From: Ptiloglossa arizonensis | Lineage: Eukaryota > Arthropoda > Insecta > Hymenoptera > Colletidae | Length of the DNA: 64,000 nt | Direction: 5' to 3' | Assembly (NCBI RefSeq): GCF_051014685.1 | Contig: NC_135058.1 | Span: 3,882,811-3,946,810, forward strand | Shown: piece by piece, positions 24,225 to 36,590 of the stretch | How positions within the stretch are numbered: the first letter of the stretch is position 1 | Layout of the letters: each line of letters opens with the position of its first letter | Program-made: the position numbers and the translations under genes | Notes under the pieces: model-generated | The model's input: the letters and a program-made list of their open reading frames with translations, nothing else | What the model was told of the DNA's origin: nothing | The model's database searches: none

Positions 24225-24770
24225 CGTTATCCGAAACAATGTAAATTACACTGTCAAGTGAATCGTTTAAAGTGACTCTCGGAAGAAAATATTTGATAGC
24301 AAATTGATCAACGCGCAGATAACTCGATTGGGTATTTTCCTATGAAAGAGGCCTCGAAGAAATGTTATCCTTTTTCCCCCGACTTATTTTTACGCCCAAC
24401 GATGTGAATTACGTTATTAAGTGGACCGTTCGAAGTGACTCTCGAGAGAAAATATTTTGTAGCGAACCGATCAACGCGTAGATAACTCGATAGAGTATTT
24501 TCCCGTAAAAGAGGCCTCGAAAGAAACATCATCCTTTCTCCCCAACTTGCTTTCACGCTCAACGATATGAATTGATTAAAGAAATATATATTAACGCGCA
24601 GATTAAGTATTCCCCCGTGAAAAGAAGTCCTTTGTTCCAACATATTTTCGCTGTGAGAAAATTTGAATCGATCGGAAGAATATTTCCCAGCGAGCTGATC
24701 AAATTTCCCAGTAAAAAAGAGTCCCCGAAAAAACACGTTGTCCAATTCTCCCTGACTTATTTTCGCGCGT
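24225..24770. repeat. 162-bp tandem array, ~3 diverged copies
   Basis: AGTGACTCTC occurs at 24271 and 24433, and GAGGCCTCGAA at 24349 and 24511, both 162 bp apart. A more diverged third region follows to about 24770, with related phrases (ACGCGCAGAT, CCGAAAAAAC). Confidence 0.85.
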
Positions 24771-26699
24771 AGAATAATCCTTTGGTCCGGTTGTACACCG
24801 CTCGTCGGGCGATGTTCCACGTATCGTTGTCGCGAGCGTAACGCAAATCTTTCGTTCGCGCGAATCGGTTTCGGAGAAGTATCGGTCCGTTCACGATTGG
24901 AGGAAATATCGCGCGCGGTTCGAGGGGATCATCGGTACGAGATACATACTCGCGTATCCGGCGTACGAGCCGGGCGCACGTGAAATGAAACTGAAACGAG
25001 TGTTTACACGTCGAACGAGCCCGAACCAATTGACGGCAGTTGTACGTTCGATGGGGAAGTGTGTAACGAGTTTTAGGTTAGCTTCCATGATGCCGTCGAA
25101 TGCGCCGGATTGGTCCTGTGCATCGGTCCAAGCCGATCGATAATGCGATTACCGGTGGACACCGTGTTTGTCTCCTCCGTGACCGGTCCGCGCACCGGGG
25201 GGGAAATAAAATGTAATATCTTGAAATTTCCGCTCGCGGAGGAACTAGCCGGTTTCCGCGTCGCTTGGAATTAATTTAATCGTCGAACGGGGAAGAAGAA
25301 AAAAAAAGAAAAAAAAAAAAAGAGAAAACAGTTCACCACGATCGCCGAACGTCCGTCCGGTGCGCGCACACAAATTGTTTGATCAGCGGAATCGAGGATT
25401 TTCCTAATTCGGTTCTATTTCCCGTTCCTTTGGTAATTGGAGAGCAAAGATAATATCGCTGATCCGATCTGTCGGTCCGTCGCGAACAAACGTTGCACGG
25501 TTCTCGAGCTTCTATTTCCAATTTCCGCGATGTCGAGCTCGCCCGTGATATTTCTTGCTAATTCGGTGGATTAATCGGTACCATCTTGCCAGGGAATTGC
25601 CCGACCTGGTATGCACCTACATAGCCACGTGCCGATGCAACGATGCGTTTCGCGTCTTAATCGACGCGATTGATTTCGTGGCTAATTACGGGACGTGCTT
25701 ACGACGAGGTCGTTGCCCTTCTGAAAACGATCGATAATCGACGAGAATAAATCGAATCGATTTTTTCTCTCGAAACGGGAGTATTGGCTAAAAATTCTCA
25801 ACCGACGCGTTCCACGCGGTTGAAATTGCGATTACGCGTTTTGAAATGGTATACTTCTGTCAGAATTATCTCGCGAGTGTATACGTATATTTGTACCGTA
25901 ACGTTACGAAACATCGAGATTCGTTTCCGGTAAATCCGACGTACGCGCGATAGAGCTGTTCGGTCGATGTGGATTATTTATCCAAGCCGATCGGTTCGTT
26001 TTATCGAGCGATGTATCGGTGGAAAGTTTTGCACTTTTCAATACTTCGAAAGTAAGGTGTTCGCCGGGCACCGTTATCGTTATCGTTATTCGATTTTCAT
26101 CCACGTTTATTCGCATTTCACTGTTCGAGCAATCTCGAATAATTGTTACACGCTCGTTTATCGTTTAAACGCTCGAATCTCCCCGTGGATAGCCTTTGGC
26201 GCGTCGGTGTGGCTTTCGACGACCGCCTACAATTTCTATATTTCCACGACATTTGATCATCGAACACTATTGGTCGATACCGTGGCATCCAGTGTCCTTT
26301 TCGAGAAACGTCGCGACCTTTCGTCAGCTTCCGCGTGGGTACGGACGATATCGCACCGGGTGTCGCATTTCCAAAAGGACACGGCTCGTACACGGAAGCC
26401 TCGCGCGCCATCGAGCGCAAAAACTTGAACCACGAAAGCCCTAACCTCCTCGGAGGTAATGGCTCGTACGAGTATCCACGTTTAGCATTCAATTCACTTA
26501 CTCGCTCAGGTATCTTAACGCGGATGTTTCCGCTCCTTTGACGTCGACTTCGCGAACACGTTCTATCCGAAATTCGAGCAAAATTTCCACGCGCGTGTTA
26601 CGGGTCTCTGCATAATTTACGATCCATATCGTGAGAAAAACGTACGATTTTCCGACCGACGATACTTCATCGGTCGCGCGATACGTGCCGCAACGTCGA

Positions 26700-26861
26700 T
26701 GCAAGGTGTTCCAGAGATAAGTGTCCCATATTTCGTGCGTACAAAATATCGAACGTACGTTATATCGTATCCGTGCACGATTGGTAAGTCTTGCGGGAGA
26801 AACCCGCGGTCTAATTGGTCAAAACGAAGTATAGACACGTGTTCATGGAACACTCTGTACA
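26700..26861. mobile_element. possible 162-bp MITE with degenerate inverted ends
   Basis: The left end reads TGCAAGGTGTTCCAGAGATA and the right end, reverse-complemented, TGTACAGAGTGTTCCATGAA. Both share GTGTTCCA and, further in, GTGTC. Similarity is partial and a 2-base gap is needed. No transposase is present. Confidence 0.35.
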
Positions 26862-28029
26862 ATTGAGAAAATACCGACCAACCTGGCGCGTAACGCACAA
26901 ATGCTAGCCTCGAGTTGTTCGATCCCCGATCGAGTGTCTCCGTACGAGCAATGGTGAGTTTCGCTCGATCGACTCGGATTTATAACAATTACCCTCGGAA
27001 CGGTATAAAACGTTGAGCGGGAGCTGTCGATCGCGAAAAAAAAAAATCACGTCAGCTTATCGCGCGACTCTCGAAACACGTCCGAGCGATCCGCGTTTCA
27101 TGCGGCTCACGTTCGCAACTCGCGACGGTAACGCGGTAACTCGTACGGTCAGCGGTAGCGCTCGTCGACCGTCATAATCGATCCCGGGATTAGACTCGTG
27201 CCGTGTTAACGTCGATGGAACCGATCGACCGTTCATCGGTAGGATCGTTGGTGTCGTTTCGACGCGAGAAAAAGAAACCAGGGGAGAAACCGACTGACTG
27301 ACTTCCCGTTGCTTTCGTCGCGGCTATTTTTTTTTCTCTCTTTCTTTCTTTCTTTCTATTTTCTTTTCTTTTTCGTTCCCCGTCACCGACAGCGCGCCGC
27401 GCCGGAAAATCGTTCGTCGAGCCGAGGAACGATGAAAGTTTCGCGATGAACTCGAAGTCAAACTCGTAAAAGAACGAAACGTCCGCACGCAGAGGGACCT
27501 CTTTGCCGTCAAAGGAAACTGCCTCGCATTGTCCCCGGTGAATATCGAGGCCATTCATCCGCGATCGATTCCGCGTTCGAAGGATGGAACGGGGATAGTT
27601 TTCGCGACGGAACCAAACGCCGAATAATTATCGTCGGAAAATTGAGAAAACCGTGTCCGACGACCACGACCACGACCTCGACGATTTACTTCCAACCCGT
27701 CGCGGTTTCCGCCATGGATTTACAATTCATATTATGATAATTCTCGCTATTAATAATTAACACCCGGACGTTAATGCTGCCGCGAGACGTAATTTCACTT
27801 GTCGTTCGTTCCGTCGTGGATATTTCTTCGTTCCGCGAAACACACGGTCCGAGAAACTCGACGATATCGATTTGCATATAACGTTCCCCGCTACTTAGAT
27901 ACCGCGCGACAAATTGGTCGCGTAGGGTGATTCTAACCGATGAATTTCTCGAGCTGTTAACGATCGTTCTCCTGGATATTTTTCATCGCGACCGGGCCAC
28001 GTTTCTCGATGTTTCTTTCACGTGTTATC

Positions 28030-28640
28030 CGTGAACTCGATCCGTGCATTCGCGAGACATCCTTGCACACGTTTTCTTAATTATCGTCCGTTTGTTCCGC
28101 GCAATAAAGATCATCCGAGATACGCGAACAATTTCTCGAACGATGCAGATATTTTCCAACGCGACGGACTTTGGTCGTTCGTGTTTTCCACATTTTCTCC
28201 GTAAGGTCGATTTGTGGCATTCGTAAGACATCTTTGTACCTCTTAATCTTCGTCCGTTTGTTTCGCGTAACGAAGGTCTTCCCAGATATGCGAACAATTT
28301 CTCGATGTAGATATTTTCCAACGCGATGGTCTTTGGTCGTTCGTGTTTTCCACATTTTCTCCGTAAGGTCGATTTGTGGCATTCGTAAGACATCTTTGTA
28401 CCTCTTAATCTTCGTCCGTTTGTTTCGCGTAATGAAGGTCTTCCCAGATACGCGAACAATTTCTCGAACGATGTAGATATTTTCCATCGCGACGGACTTC
28501 GTCGATATTTTCCACATTTTCTCCGTAAGGTCAATTTGTGGCATTCGTGAGACATCTTTGTACTTCTTAATCTTCGTCCGTTTGTTTCGCGTAATGAAGG
28601 TCTTCCGAGATATATGAATAATTTCTCGAACGTGGTCTCC
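28030..28640. repeat. 162-bp tandem array, 4 copies
   Basis: TTTGTGGCAT recurs at 28211, 28373 and 28535, exactly 162 bp apart, with an earlier diverged unit from about 28030. Because 162 is a multiple of three and the minus-strand frame lacks stops, the array generates overlapping open frames of 223 and 242 codons that are not genes. Confidence 0.95.
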
Positions 28641-29486
28641 CCGTTTAAATTGTTTCCCTTTGAAGTCGTTCGCACGTGGAAAGAAGAATCCGAAAGATTC
28701 TTTCCGTTTTTTTTCTCTCTCCCTTTTTTTTCTTTCTTTTTCTTCCACCGCAACGACGTCGTTGAAACAAAAGGGTGCGAAGGCTACGGCGAAATTAAGA
28801 TCGGTTACCTCCGGAATCTTCCGGCTGTTCCTCGAGGTTCTTCAACCCCTGGAATATTTCCTCGGGATGAATTTCGACCTAGGAATTCCCTTTATCTTTC
28901 GTTCTTTCTTCGTTCGAGAGATACGGTCCACTGCACCTCCGTACGACGTTAAAGGGGAATTCGTGCTAATTAAATTGGACGGCTTCTTTATCTAGAAGAG
29001 ACGAGGGAAAGAAACGAGGGCGCGACGACCGGGTGCATCCTGCGAAGACCTTTTTTCGTCGTTCGAATTACCATTAACGTTTTAAGATCGTTCGCTCTCG
29101 TCGTTCGTTCGAGATGCGACACCGTGCGTTTCGTCGCGTCCCCGAATTCAAATTCGTTAATTGAGCTCTTCGGGAACGAATCGCCCCGCGATAAATAAAA
29201 ATTCAAATCGCGATCGACTCGTTCAATTTAGAGACGATATCGCCTCGTGTTGCATCGCCGGGGAATTTAATTACGAAACGTTTATTCGCGAATTTAACGG
29301 TTCTCTCGGTGTTACGGTTTTTGAGACAAGTGTCTGCTCAACGGGGTCAAGAAATCTCTCGGAATCGTTGAACGTGGAATGGAAATATTTTACGCGCAGG
29401 GTGTCGCGAAAATAACCAAAGAGGCTCGTTTCACGTTCGATGATTGATCGAAACGTGTCATTTATCAGCGTTTAATACTTCGAGGA

Positions 29487-29708
29487 ATTTCTTTCTTAAC
29501 TATCGAGGTGCATACGAAATACTATACATTACGATTTTAGTTTTACGTCGATTTAACGGGATAATTTTTATCCCTGTCTCTCTCTCTCTCTCTCTCTATG
29601 TATATAAAAATAAAAATTATAATCAAAGAGAGGGATGAACAATTATAGTATTAAATCGACGTGAAACAAAAGTACATTTTATGCGTCCCGATAGTCAAGA
29701 AAGAAATA
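29487..29708. repeat. imperfect inverted repeat around a CT tract
   Basis: The left arm 29487-29556 pairs with the right arm 29651-29708. Exact blocks are ACGTCGATTTAA and TTTCTTTCTT, and ACTATCG plus GCATA also match. The left arm carries about 12 extra bases. A (TC)n tract at 29573-29598 lies in the loop. Confidence 0.7.
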
Positions 29709-30391
29709 CACTGTTACAGTTAATCCAATTCGATGAATTTAACGAAACAATCGCGATCAAATTGATACCTTCAACGACCAACGATACAAATAACGCACGA
29801 ATTGGTAAAAGATAGCTCGCGCCGATTAAATCGACGAAACGTTTCCTTTACCCGAACAGCGAAAAGAACGGGAATATAATTATTGCTCCGGAAGGTACGA
29901 AATTGGTAATCGATTTCCCAGAATATTATAATTAATAACGAGAGGTTTCTGGTACAATGCTCAACGATTCTGTAAACGACGCGACGAGACATTCGAGACA
30001 GATAACAGCGTTTCGATCTCGCTCGTAATTTCTTCTCCCGTATTTTCAAAGTCTGGTAACAGTTTCTTCCCGTATTTACGAAACGACGTTCGATTCGATT
30101 CCACGACGCGCAACGGCGCATATTTTGCATCCATTCGATTTTAAAACAGCGATCTTCCATCGGGGACCGAGTTCGCGCTTCCTCGGGAATTGTTCGCGCC
30201 GTAACGTGTTACGTAAACGCTCGACAATGGACGAGTCCGATGTTTCCACGAAAGGAAAATCGCTGAAACGATGTGTTCGTAACTTGTACCGTGTTTCGTA
30301 TAATTTCGTACGAAACGAGTCGCGGATGAAAAAATTGTTGCACGTTCCGCGTTAAACGGGATCGGGGAACTCGTAGGTTCAACGAGGTCGA

Positions 30392-30392
30392 T

Positions 30393-30426
<34 letters not shown>

Positions 30427-30427
30427 T
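30392..30427. repeat. (CGA)n microsatellite
   Basis: About eleven uninterrupted CGA triplets. Confidence 0.95.
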
Positions 30428-31499
30428 GAGCGTCGTTTCGCTTAAATAGGACGTTACGTTTCGAGCTCGTGAATTCAAAATGGACCGAGAGGGTGGTGGA
30501 CGAGAGAGATCGCAGACATCGCGGAGTCGGAGGGGTGGTGGCGGTGGGACGAGCGCGCGAACGAAAGAAAGTGAAAACTGAAAAGGCTCTGTTTGTTTTT
30601 TCCGCACGAAGTGCACCAAGTGCATCTTATCTTTCGACGGAGGGTTCGTACAAATTAAATTAGAGAGCAGCCTTACCTCGGATAGGGGTGCAATTCGGTC
30701 ACGTGCGCCGGTGATACCGCCCCTTTGGCTTTTATACACGCTCGAATACCCGCGTCGTTGTTCGGCCCGTGGACGAGACTCGCGAGTCACCCTCGCGCAC
30801 AGATTTCTCCTAATCTGCTTGTAAGCGTTCGAGCGAACGATACGCTTGAACCTTGTCGCGCGAAACTCGGAACGTTTCCGCGTTCGATTCGGTGGCCCTC
30901 GAGTCAACGAGGGACCAACCAAGGGGACACGCGAAACGAGTACAATCGTGCAGAGTTTTCGACCAAAGACCGCGATCGTTCGATTTCTATTTCGTGGCCA
31001 AGGGACGAACGACACCGAGACCGAATTCGAACGAACGCTCGGTGAAACGAACTTCGTACCGACAGGGGCGTTTCGCAGTCGTTGAAACGTTCGTTCGTAT
31101 TGAACGTGTCCCGTCTTCGTCGACGTTGAACGCGATATTCGGCTTTACGAGCGTATAACGGCGCTCGTGGAACAAGAGAAACGTAGAAAATTTGTATCGA
31201 GAGGGGTGCCGGAGCGAACCGGTCGTTCTCGGTACGGAGATCGCGAAAATGGTCAATAACGACGCGTCCCCTGACGGTGTCACGGACAGAGGGAACGGAG
31301 GAAAGTACCTCGCTGCGTTTACCGGGAAATTACGGCGGTGGAGAATGGGACAAATTGAATTACGAGCCGGTCGCGGACGTTCGTCTCGTTTAAGGTCGGT
31401 ATTTCTTTAGGGCTTTCCTCTCTGGAAAGAAGGAGAGCTATCGCGCACGTCTCTCGGTTTGTACCTCTTTACTCTCTCTCTAACTCTCTCTCTCTCTCT

Positions 31500-31760
31500 C
31501 TTGGAACCACGCTAGAAGACCATGGTTCCATCACCATCACCCGCTGACAATCCCTCCGAGTTCTCTTCTGGCGGTGACGTCACTTGGCGCATAGCCAGGA
31601 CTCGCGACGCTCAATGAAACGGTCGGTGGAAGCCAAGGCGACGTGGTTGACGTAGCTTTACGACGCGGCGCGCCGCGACGGCGTTATGCTGCGTGCACAC
31701 ATTCGAACTGGACTGTGGCAACGACCTTGACAAAAGATTTCCTGGATTCGACAGCGCGCG
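31500..31760 (+). promoter_or_regulatory. non-repetitive island with a CRE-type site
   Basis: Between CT-rich sequence and a long GA-rich tract lies a compositionally distinct island. It contains the palindrome TGACGTCA at 31574-31581 (a CREB/ATF-type site), the dyad GGAACCA at 31503 paired with TGGTTCC, and a 31-codon open frame from ATG at 31522 in a good start context (GACCATGG). It could be an intronic enhancer, an alternative first exon or neither. Confidence 0.3.
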
Positions 31761-31839
31761 CGTTCCTCGCGCGGCGCGATCGCACGGGTTCGGGTCTCTC
31801 GCGTTCGCGTTCACTCGCTGTCGAATCGAGAATAAAAGA

Positions 31840-32056
31840 GAGAGGTGGAGAGGGAGATCGCGAAACAGAGAGAGCGAAAGAGACGAGCGGAACAATTTCG
31901 GAGCGACGAGTGAGAGACAGAGAGCGGGAGAATGCGTCGTGAGGGTAATTCGGGATTGACGAGAGAGAGAGGAGTGGGAAAGGTTCGAGAGGACAATTTG
32001 GGATCGATGAGATAGAGAGAGAGAGCGACGAGTGGACAATTTGGGAGCTACGAGAG

Positions 32057-32100
<44 letters not shown>

Positions 32101-32201
32101 GTATAGAGAATGCGTCGAGAGAACAATTTGGGATCGATGAGAGAGAGAAAAAGAAAGAGAGGAAGGGAGCGACGAGTGGACAATTTGGGAGAGAGTTGGG
32201 G

Positions 32202-32240
<39 letters not shown>

Positions 32241-32700
32241 GAATAGAGAATGCGTCGAGAGGACAATTTGGGATCGATGAGAGAGAGAAAAAGAAAGAGA
32301 GGAAGGGAGCGACGAGTGGACAATTTGGAAGCTACGAGAGCAAGAGAGGAAGAGAGAAAGAGAGAGAGGACTAGAGAATGCGTCGAAAGGACAATTTGGG
32401 ATCGATGAGATAGAGAGAGAGCGACGAGTGGACAATTTGGGAGCTACGAGAGCGAGAGGGAGAGAGAGAGCACTGGAGAATGCATCGAGAGGACAATTTG
32501 GGATCGATGAGAGAGAGGACTAGAGAATGCGTCGAGAGGACAATTCGGGATTGACGAGAGAGAGAGAAAGAGTCGAGCGGACAACTCGGGATCGACGAGA
32601 GAGAAAAAGACATGGAGAAGGAAAGAGACCGGGAGAGAGCATCGAGGACAATTCGGGATCGATGAGAGCGAGACAGAGAAGGATATATATATAGAGAGAG
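31840..32700. repeat. GA-rich complex tandem repeat
   Basis: Long purine runs (GAGAGA) are interspersed with a recurring phrase GGACAATTTGGGATCGATGA, for example at about 32121 and 32261. The minus strand therefore reads as long Ser/Leu-rich open frames, which are not genes. Confidence 0.93.
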
Positions 32701-33289
32701 AGAGCGCTTGGAAAACTTCCACGTTTGATATTCGAAATTACAACCGAGCCCCGGGAAGCGCGATACCGCCCGCGGTGACCGAGAGTCACGTTTCGGGCGA
32801 ATGAATAAAAATTTCGTAAAAGGTCCGCGGACACGGAGCCGCAACGAATCGAAAGAACGGGGCGGGGAGAAAAATTCCCGGCTCTTTAATCGCGGCACGG
32901 GTTAACGCGCGGCGCGCTCGTTTGATATCTCGTCGAAGTCGCGTCGGCGCGCGTTTACCGCGCGATTGTTATTGAAAAAGGAAAGAGAGGCGCGAGAGAG
33001 AAAAAAAAAAAACAAGCCATTCGCGATCACTCGACGCGATACAACGACCGAGAACCAGTTCCCCTACCGATCGAGGACTCGTTTCACCGTCCGTTTCGCG
33101 TGCACGCGTCAATGCCGTTACGATCCTTTTTTCACTCGCACACGTTTCGAATCGCGGGTCGATCCTGGCCACGGTGAACAGGATCGATGAATCACGGGCG
33201 AAACACGTCGTTCTTTCGCGTTTCTGGACGATCGATCGACCGTACCCCGGCGCAGCCCGACGCTCACGGAGAGAGGCGACGACCAACCT

Positions 33290-34380
33290 GGCTACCGACC
33301 GAAGAGACCGTACCGGAGAGAGACGAGTAACACCGGTGAAAGACGAACGAGAAACATCGAAGAGGGACGAACGCGATGCTACGGAAACCGAGTAGACCAC
33401 CGCGGAGAACACGACGAAGCTGGACGAAGACGGACGAGAAAAATTCAAAGGAGACGCATCGCGACCTCACGGATACCGAGTAGACGATCGCGTAGATCCT
33501 GTGAAAGTTAGACAAAGACGGACGAGAAAAATGAGGCAAGAGACGAAAACGTCGGGAACAGATTGCACGGGAGACGAGTAGACGGTCGCGGAGACTGCGC
33601 CCAAGCTGGATGAAGATGGACGAGAAAAAATTGAGAGAGGCGAACGAGACTGTATGGAGAACGAGTAGACGGTTACGGAGATTTCGCCGAAACGAGATGG
33701 AGATGGATGAGAAAAATTTGAGCGACGAACGTGACGGTACGGAAACGAGTAGACGGTTGCGGAGATTTCATAAAACGAGACGAAGACGGTGGAGAACAAT
33801 TAGAGAGGGACCAACGTGACGGTATAGACATTGTGTAGATTGTCCATCGAAACGAGACGCGGGTGGTCGAGAAAAATTTGAGAGTAAACGAGTAAACGGT
33901 TGCAAAGGCTCCACTAAAGCTAACGAAAACCTTCGAGAACGAAAGAGACAAATTTCAGAGACGAACGCGGCGAGAGTAGATGCTACCGGAAACGAGTAGA
34001 CGGTCACGGAGACTCCACAAAAGCGAGACGAAGACGGTTGAGAACAACTAGAGGAAAACGTAGGTGACGGTACAGAAATCGAATAGACCGTCGTGGAGAG
34101 TATACCAAAACGAGATGAAGATGGTCGAGAAAAATTAGAAAGAGACAAAGATGACGGTACAGAAATCAAGTAGACTGTCGTGGAGAGTATACCAAAACCA
34201 GACGAAGGTAATCGAGAATAATGTAAGAAAGACGAACACGACGAGTAAACGGTCGTGAAGGCTCCACCAAAGCTACTCGAATACGGAGGAGACAAATTTG
34301 AGTGAGACGAACGAGAGGAGAGTAGACGCTACCGGAAACGAGTAGACGCTACCGGAGACTCCACCGAAACGAGACGAAGA
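33290..34380. repeat. ~84-88 bp degenerate tandem array
   Basis: A GAGTAGACGGT-like anchor recurs at about 33390, 33478, 33575, 33663, 33747, 33890, 33993, 34080 and 34168; most spacings are 84-103 bp. Units share AAACGAGACGAAGA and GAGAAAAATT. Copies are quite diverged. Confidence 0.8.
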
Positions 34381-34619
34381 CGAAAGTAAACGAGAAACGG
34401 TGAACGAGGAGCCGGAGGACGAGGAGGATGCGACGGAGGCACGTACGCGACGATGGAGAGCGTAACAAAGAGACCAGAGACGAGAAAGGGGCGGAGTGGT
34501 GATCGCGACGGAGAAGGGTAAACACGGAGAACGAAGAAGAAAGAAAGGAAGGAAGGGAGGGAAGAAACGAGAAGAAAGTAGCAAAAGCCCGAGGAACGAA
34601 GTAGAACCAGCTCGGGGTA

Positions 34620-35110
34620 GCCGAGGCCAGGTTGCTTTTCCTGTTGCGAGGACAATCTGGGTCAAGCCTGGCTTAAAATATTCATAAAGCTGCACGCGAG
34701 ATCCACGTACGACCGGTTCGATTCACATTAGAAATGCGCTGACTGGGGTATGTCAAGTAACTCTAGAGGGATGACGATGAGACATCGCCGCGGACGGGCA
34801 ACGCCGCGGCTGATTCGTTCCCGTGTGTGTCGGTGATCCACAATGTGGATCGGTGTTGGTGTACACCCACTCGTTTCCGACAGAGGCTTGACAAAGCTCT
34901 TACCGACACCCTCCGCTTCCATTTTCCTGTCCCGCGCTGGTGACGGTCTGCCATTTCTGGCTGCTCCGGGGCTGCACACGTCGTGGCCGACGACAAAATC
35001 CTTGATTCCAGCCCGGGTCTGAAGAAAGCTTTTGCGGAGTGGGGACAGGAGTCGGGGATTTCACCGCGGGACGACGTGTCGCGTCTTGAAAATGAAAGTT
35101 CAACCGCGAA
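34620..35110. other. compositionally distinct non-repetitive island
   Basis: Just after the purine-rich array the sequence becomes mixed and complex (GTCAAGCCTGGCTTAAAATA, TCCACAATGTGGA palindrome, a GCCGCGG and CCGCGGC pair near 34792-34813). It does not resemble the surrounding repeats. It may be a conserved regulatory element, but conservation cannot be judged here. No open frame was convincing on either strand. Confidence 0.25.
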
Positions 35111-35448
35111 AGGCGTGCCTCCGCGAAAGGAATTCCGTGTCGTTCCAACGTCCCTTTCGTTACACGTCGCCGCGGAATATTTCCCGAATAGTTGGAATAT
35201 AATATCTCCGTACGGGGACGCGGCGCCGCGCCGCGCCGCGTCGATCCTTTCGGAAATATTCCGCGTCGTTCACTCTGTTCTTCTGCTTCTGCGTTCGTTC
35301 TTCCAACGAATCATGGAAGACGCTTTTGGACTTGGCCGAGAGTTTCTCGCTGTTAATCCTTTGACGGTGAACTCTTTTCGACGGTGTACTCGAAGCTGTT
35401 TTTCTTTTGCGTGTTTAAGTTTTGTCGCTCGAGACGAAACGGAGCTGT

Positions 35449-35617
35449 CAGGTTCGTCGTTTTATTTTTCTAGAGACGGTGCTACCGTTTGATGAACATA
35501 CGTGAAGTTTCGTGTAGATTTGTCGACTCGTTCGTATATTTACGGTTGTTCGATGTTGAAGTGTCATAGTATTTCTTTACGATGGAAAAAACGACAAAAC
35601 TTACCGAACAATCTGGT
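35449..35617 (-). mobile_element. mariner-like MITE, copy A
   Basis: About 165 bp, clearly homologous to 43761-43928 (shared TATTTCTTTAC, GTGAAGTTTCGTG and TCGTCGTTTTATTTTT). The right end, read on the minus strand, is TACCAGATTGTTCGGTAAG, resembling mariner terminal repeats and abutting TA. The left end CAGGTTCGTCGTTTTA is a weak inverted match. Confidence 0.55.
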
Positions 35618-35814
35618 ATATAAGTAAACGCACGTATTGTAGGATTTGTTTATTTAATTCGTTAGTGATGGTGGTTGTAGAATAAGGGTGAATACGGTTC
35701 TAGGATATACGTATATCGAATAATGTAGCGGTAGGAACAAAATATTAACAAATCACAAAATTAATGACTACGCTAACTATGCTCAATGCTACGCTGCTAC
35801 CTTCACTACGCTGC

Positions 35815-36200
35815 TTATCCTGATTACCCTGACTTCGCGGACTACACTGACTACTCTGACTACTCTGACTACACTGATTACTCTGACTACTCTGACTACT
35901 CTGACTTCGATAATTACGCTGACTACTCTGACTACTCTGATTACTCTGACTACTCTGACTTCGCTGATTATGCTGACTACTCTGATTACTCTGACTACTC
36001 TGACTTCGCTGATTACTCTGATTACTCTGACTACTCTGACTTCGCTGATTATGCTGACTACTCTGATTACTCTGACTACTCTGACTTCGCTGATTACTCT
36101 GATTATTCTGACTACCCTGACTACGTTGACTTCACGGACTTACTCTGACTACTCTGACTTCGCTGACTTCGCTGACTACGCTGATTACTCTGACTACGCT
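35815..36200. repeat. 9-bp tandem array with 81-bp higher-order unit
   Basis: Units of TGACTACTC and close variants repeat for almost 400 bp. The variant phrase CTTCGCTGATTATGCTGAC recurs 81 bp apart, so nine 9-mers form a higher-order unit. The plus-strand frame reads as Asp-Tyr-Ser repeats for 120 codons; this is the repeat and not a supported protein. Confidence 0.95.
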
Positions 36201-36449
36201 ATTCCTTCTTTACGCGACAAGACGCGCTTTTCCAAGAACTCTCAACGACTAAAAGCTGCTCAAAACGCTCTTCCCTCAAACCTTATATCTTCACACGCGT
36301 TCGTGCCTTTTCATTCTAATCCTCGGTCTCCCTCACTTCATCCGGTCACGTTCGCTCGTCTCAATCGCTCATCTTTTCCAAACGCTCTTCACTTTCTCCA
36401 GACCACACGCATTTCCTTTCACTCTCGTGCGCTCCCATGCCCGGTCGTC

Positions 36450-36590
36450 TCGGAGGACCCCCTGTGAAGGGTCGTTCGTGCCCTTCGGAAGACCTGGCGT
36501 CCAAGTGTTTTCTGCATACAATACATACAGTTGCAGTATGCAATACATACTGCATACTTCTGGGCCTGCACTCGAAACAGGCCCAAATGG
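36450..36590. other. three adjacent short hairpins
   Basis: Three perfect stems lie close together: GACCC/GGGTC (36456-36473), GCAGTATG/CATACTGC with a 5-base loop (36533-36553), and TGGGCCTG/CAGGCCCA with a 9-base loop (36561-36585). ATACATAC phrases recur between them. This may be a structured RNA or a decayed mobile-element end. Confidence 0.35.

Noticed and set aside
26890..26965. Possible alternative first exon ending GCAATG|GTGAGT
   Set aside because: The donor is good, but there is no coding evidence and the ATG lies at the junction itself.
28025..28753. 242- and 223-codon minus-strand open frames
   Set aside because: Produced by a 162-bp tandem repeat, a multiple of three, so one stop-free unit stays open throughout.
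30209..31015. 268-codon minus-strand open frame
   Set aside because: Includes a (CGA)n run; the rest has no family resemblance and the opposite strand is equally open.
31611..32435. 274-codon Ser/Leu-rich minus-strand open frame
   Set aside because: Translation of GA-rich repeats.
35786..36148. 120-codon Asp-Tyr-Ser repeat protein
   Set aside because: A 9-bp repeat without flanking gene signals, inside an intron. Tandem DNA explains it fully.
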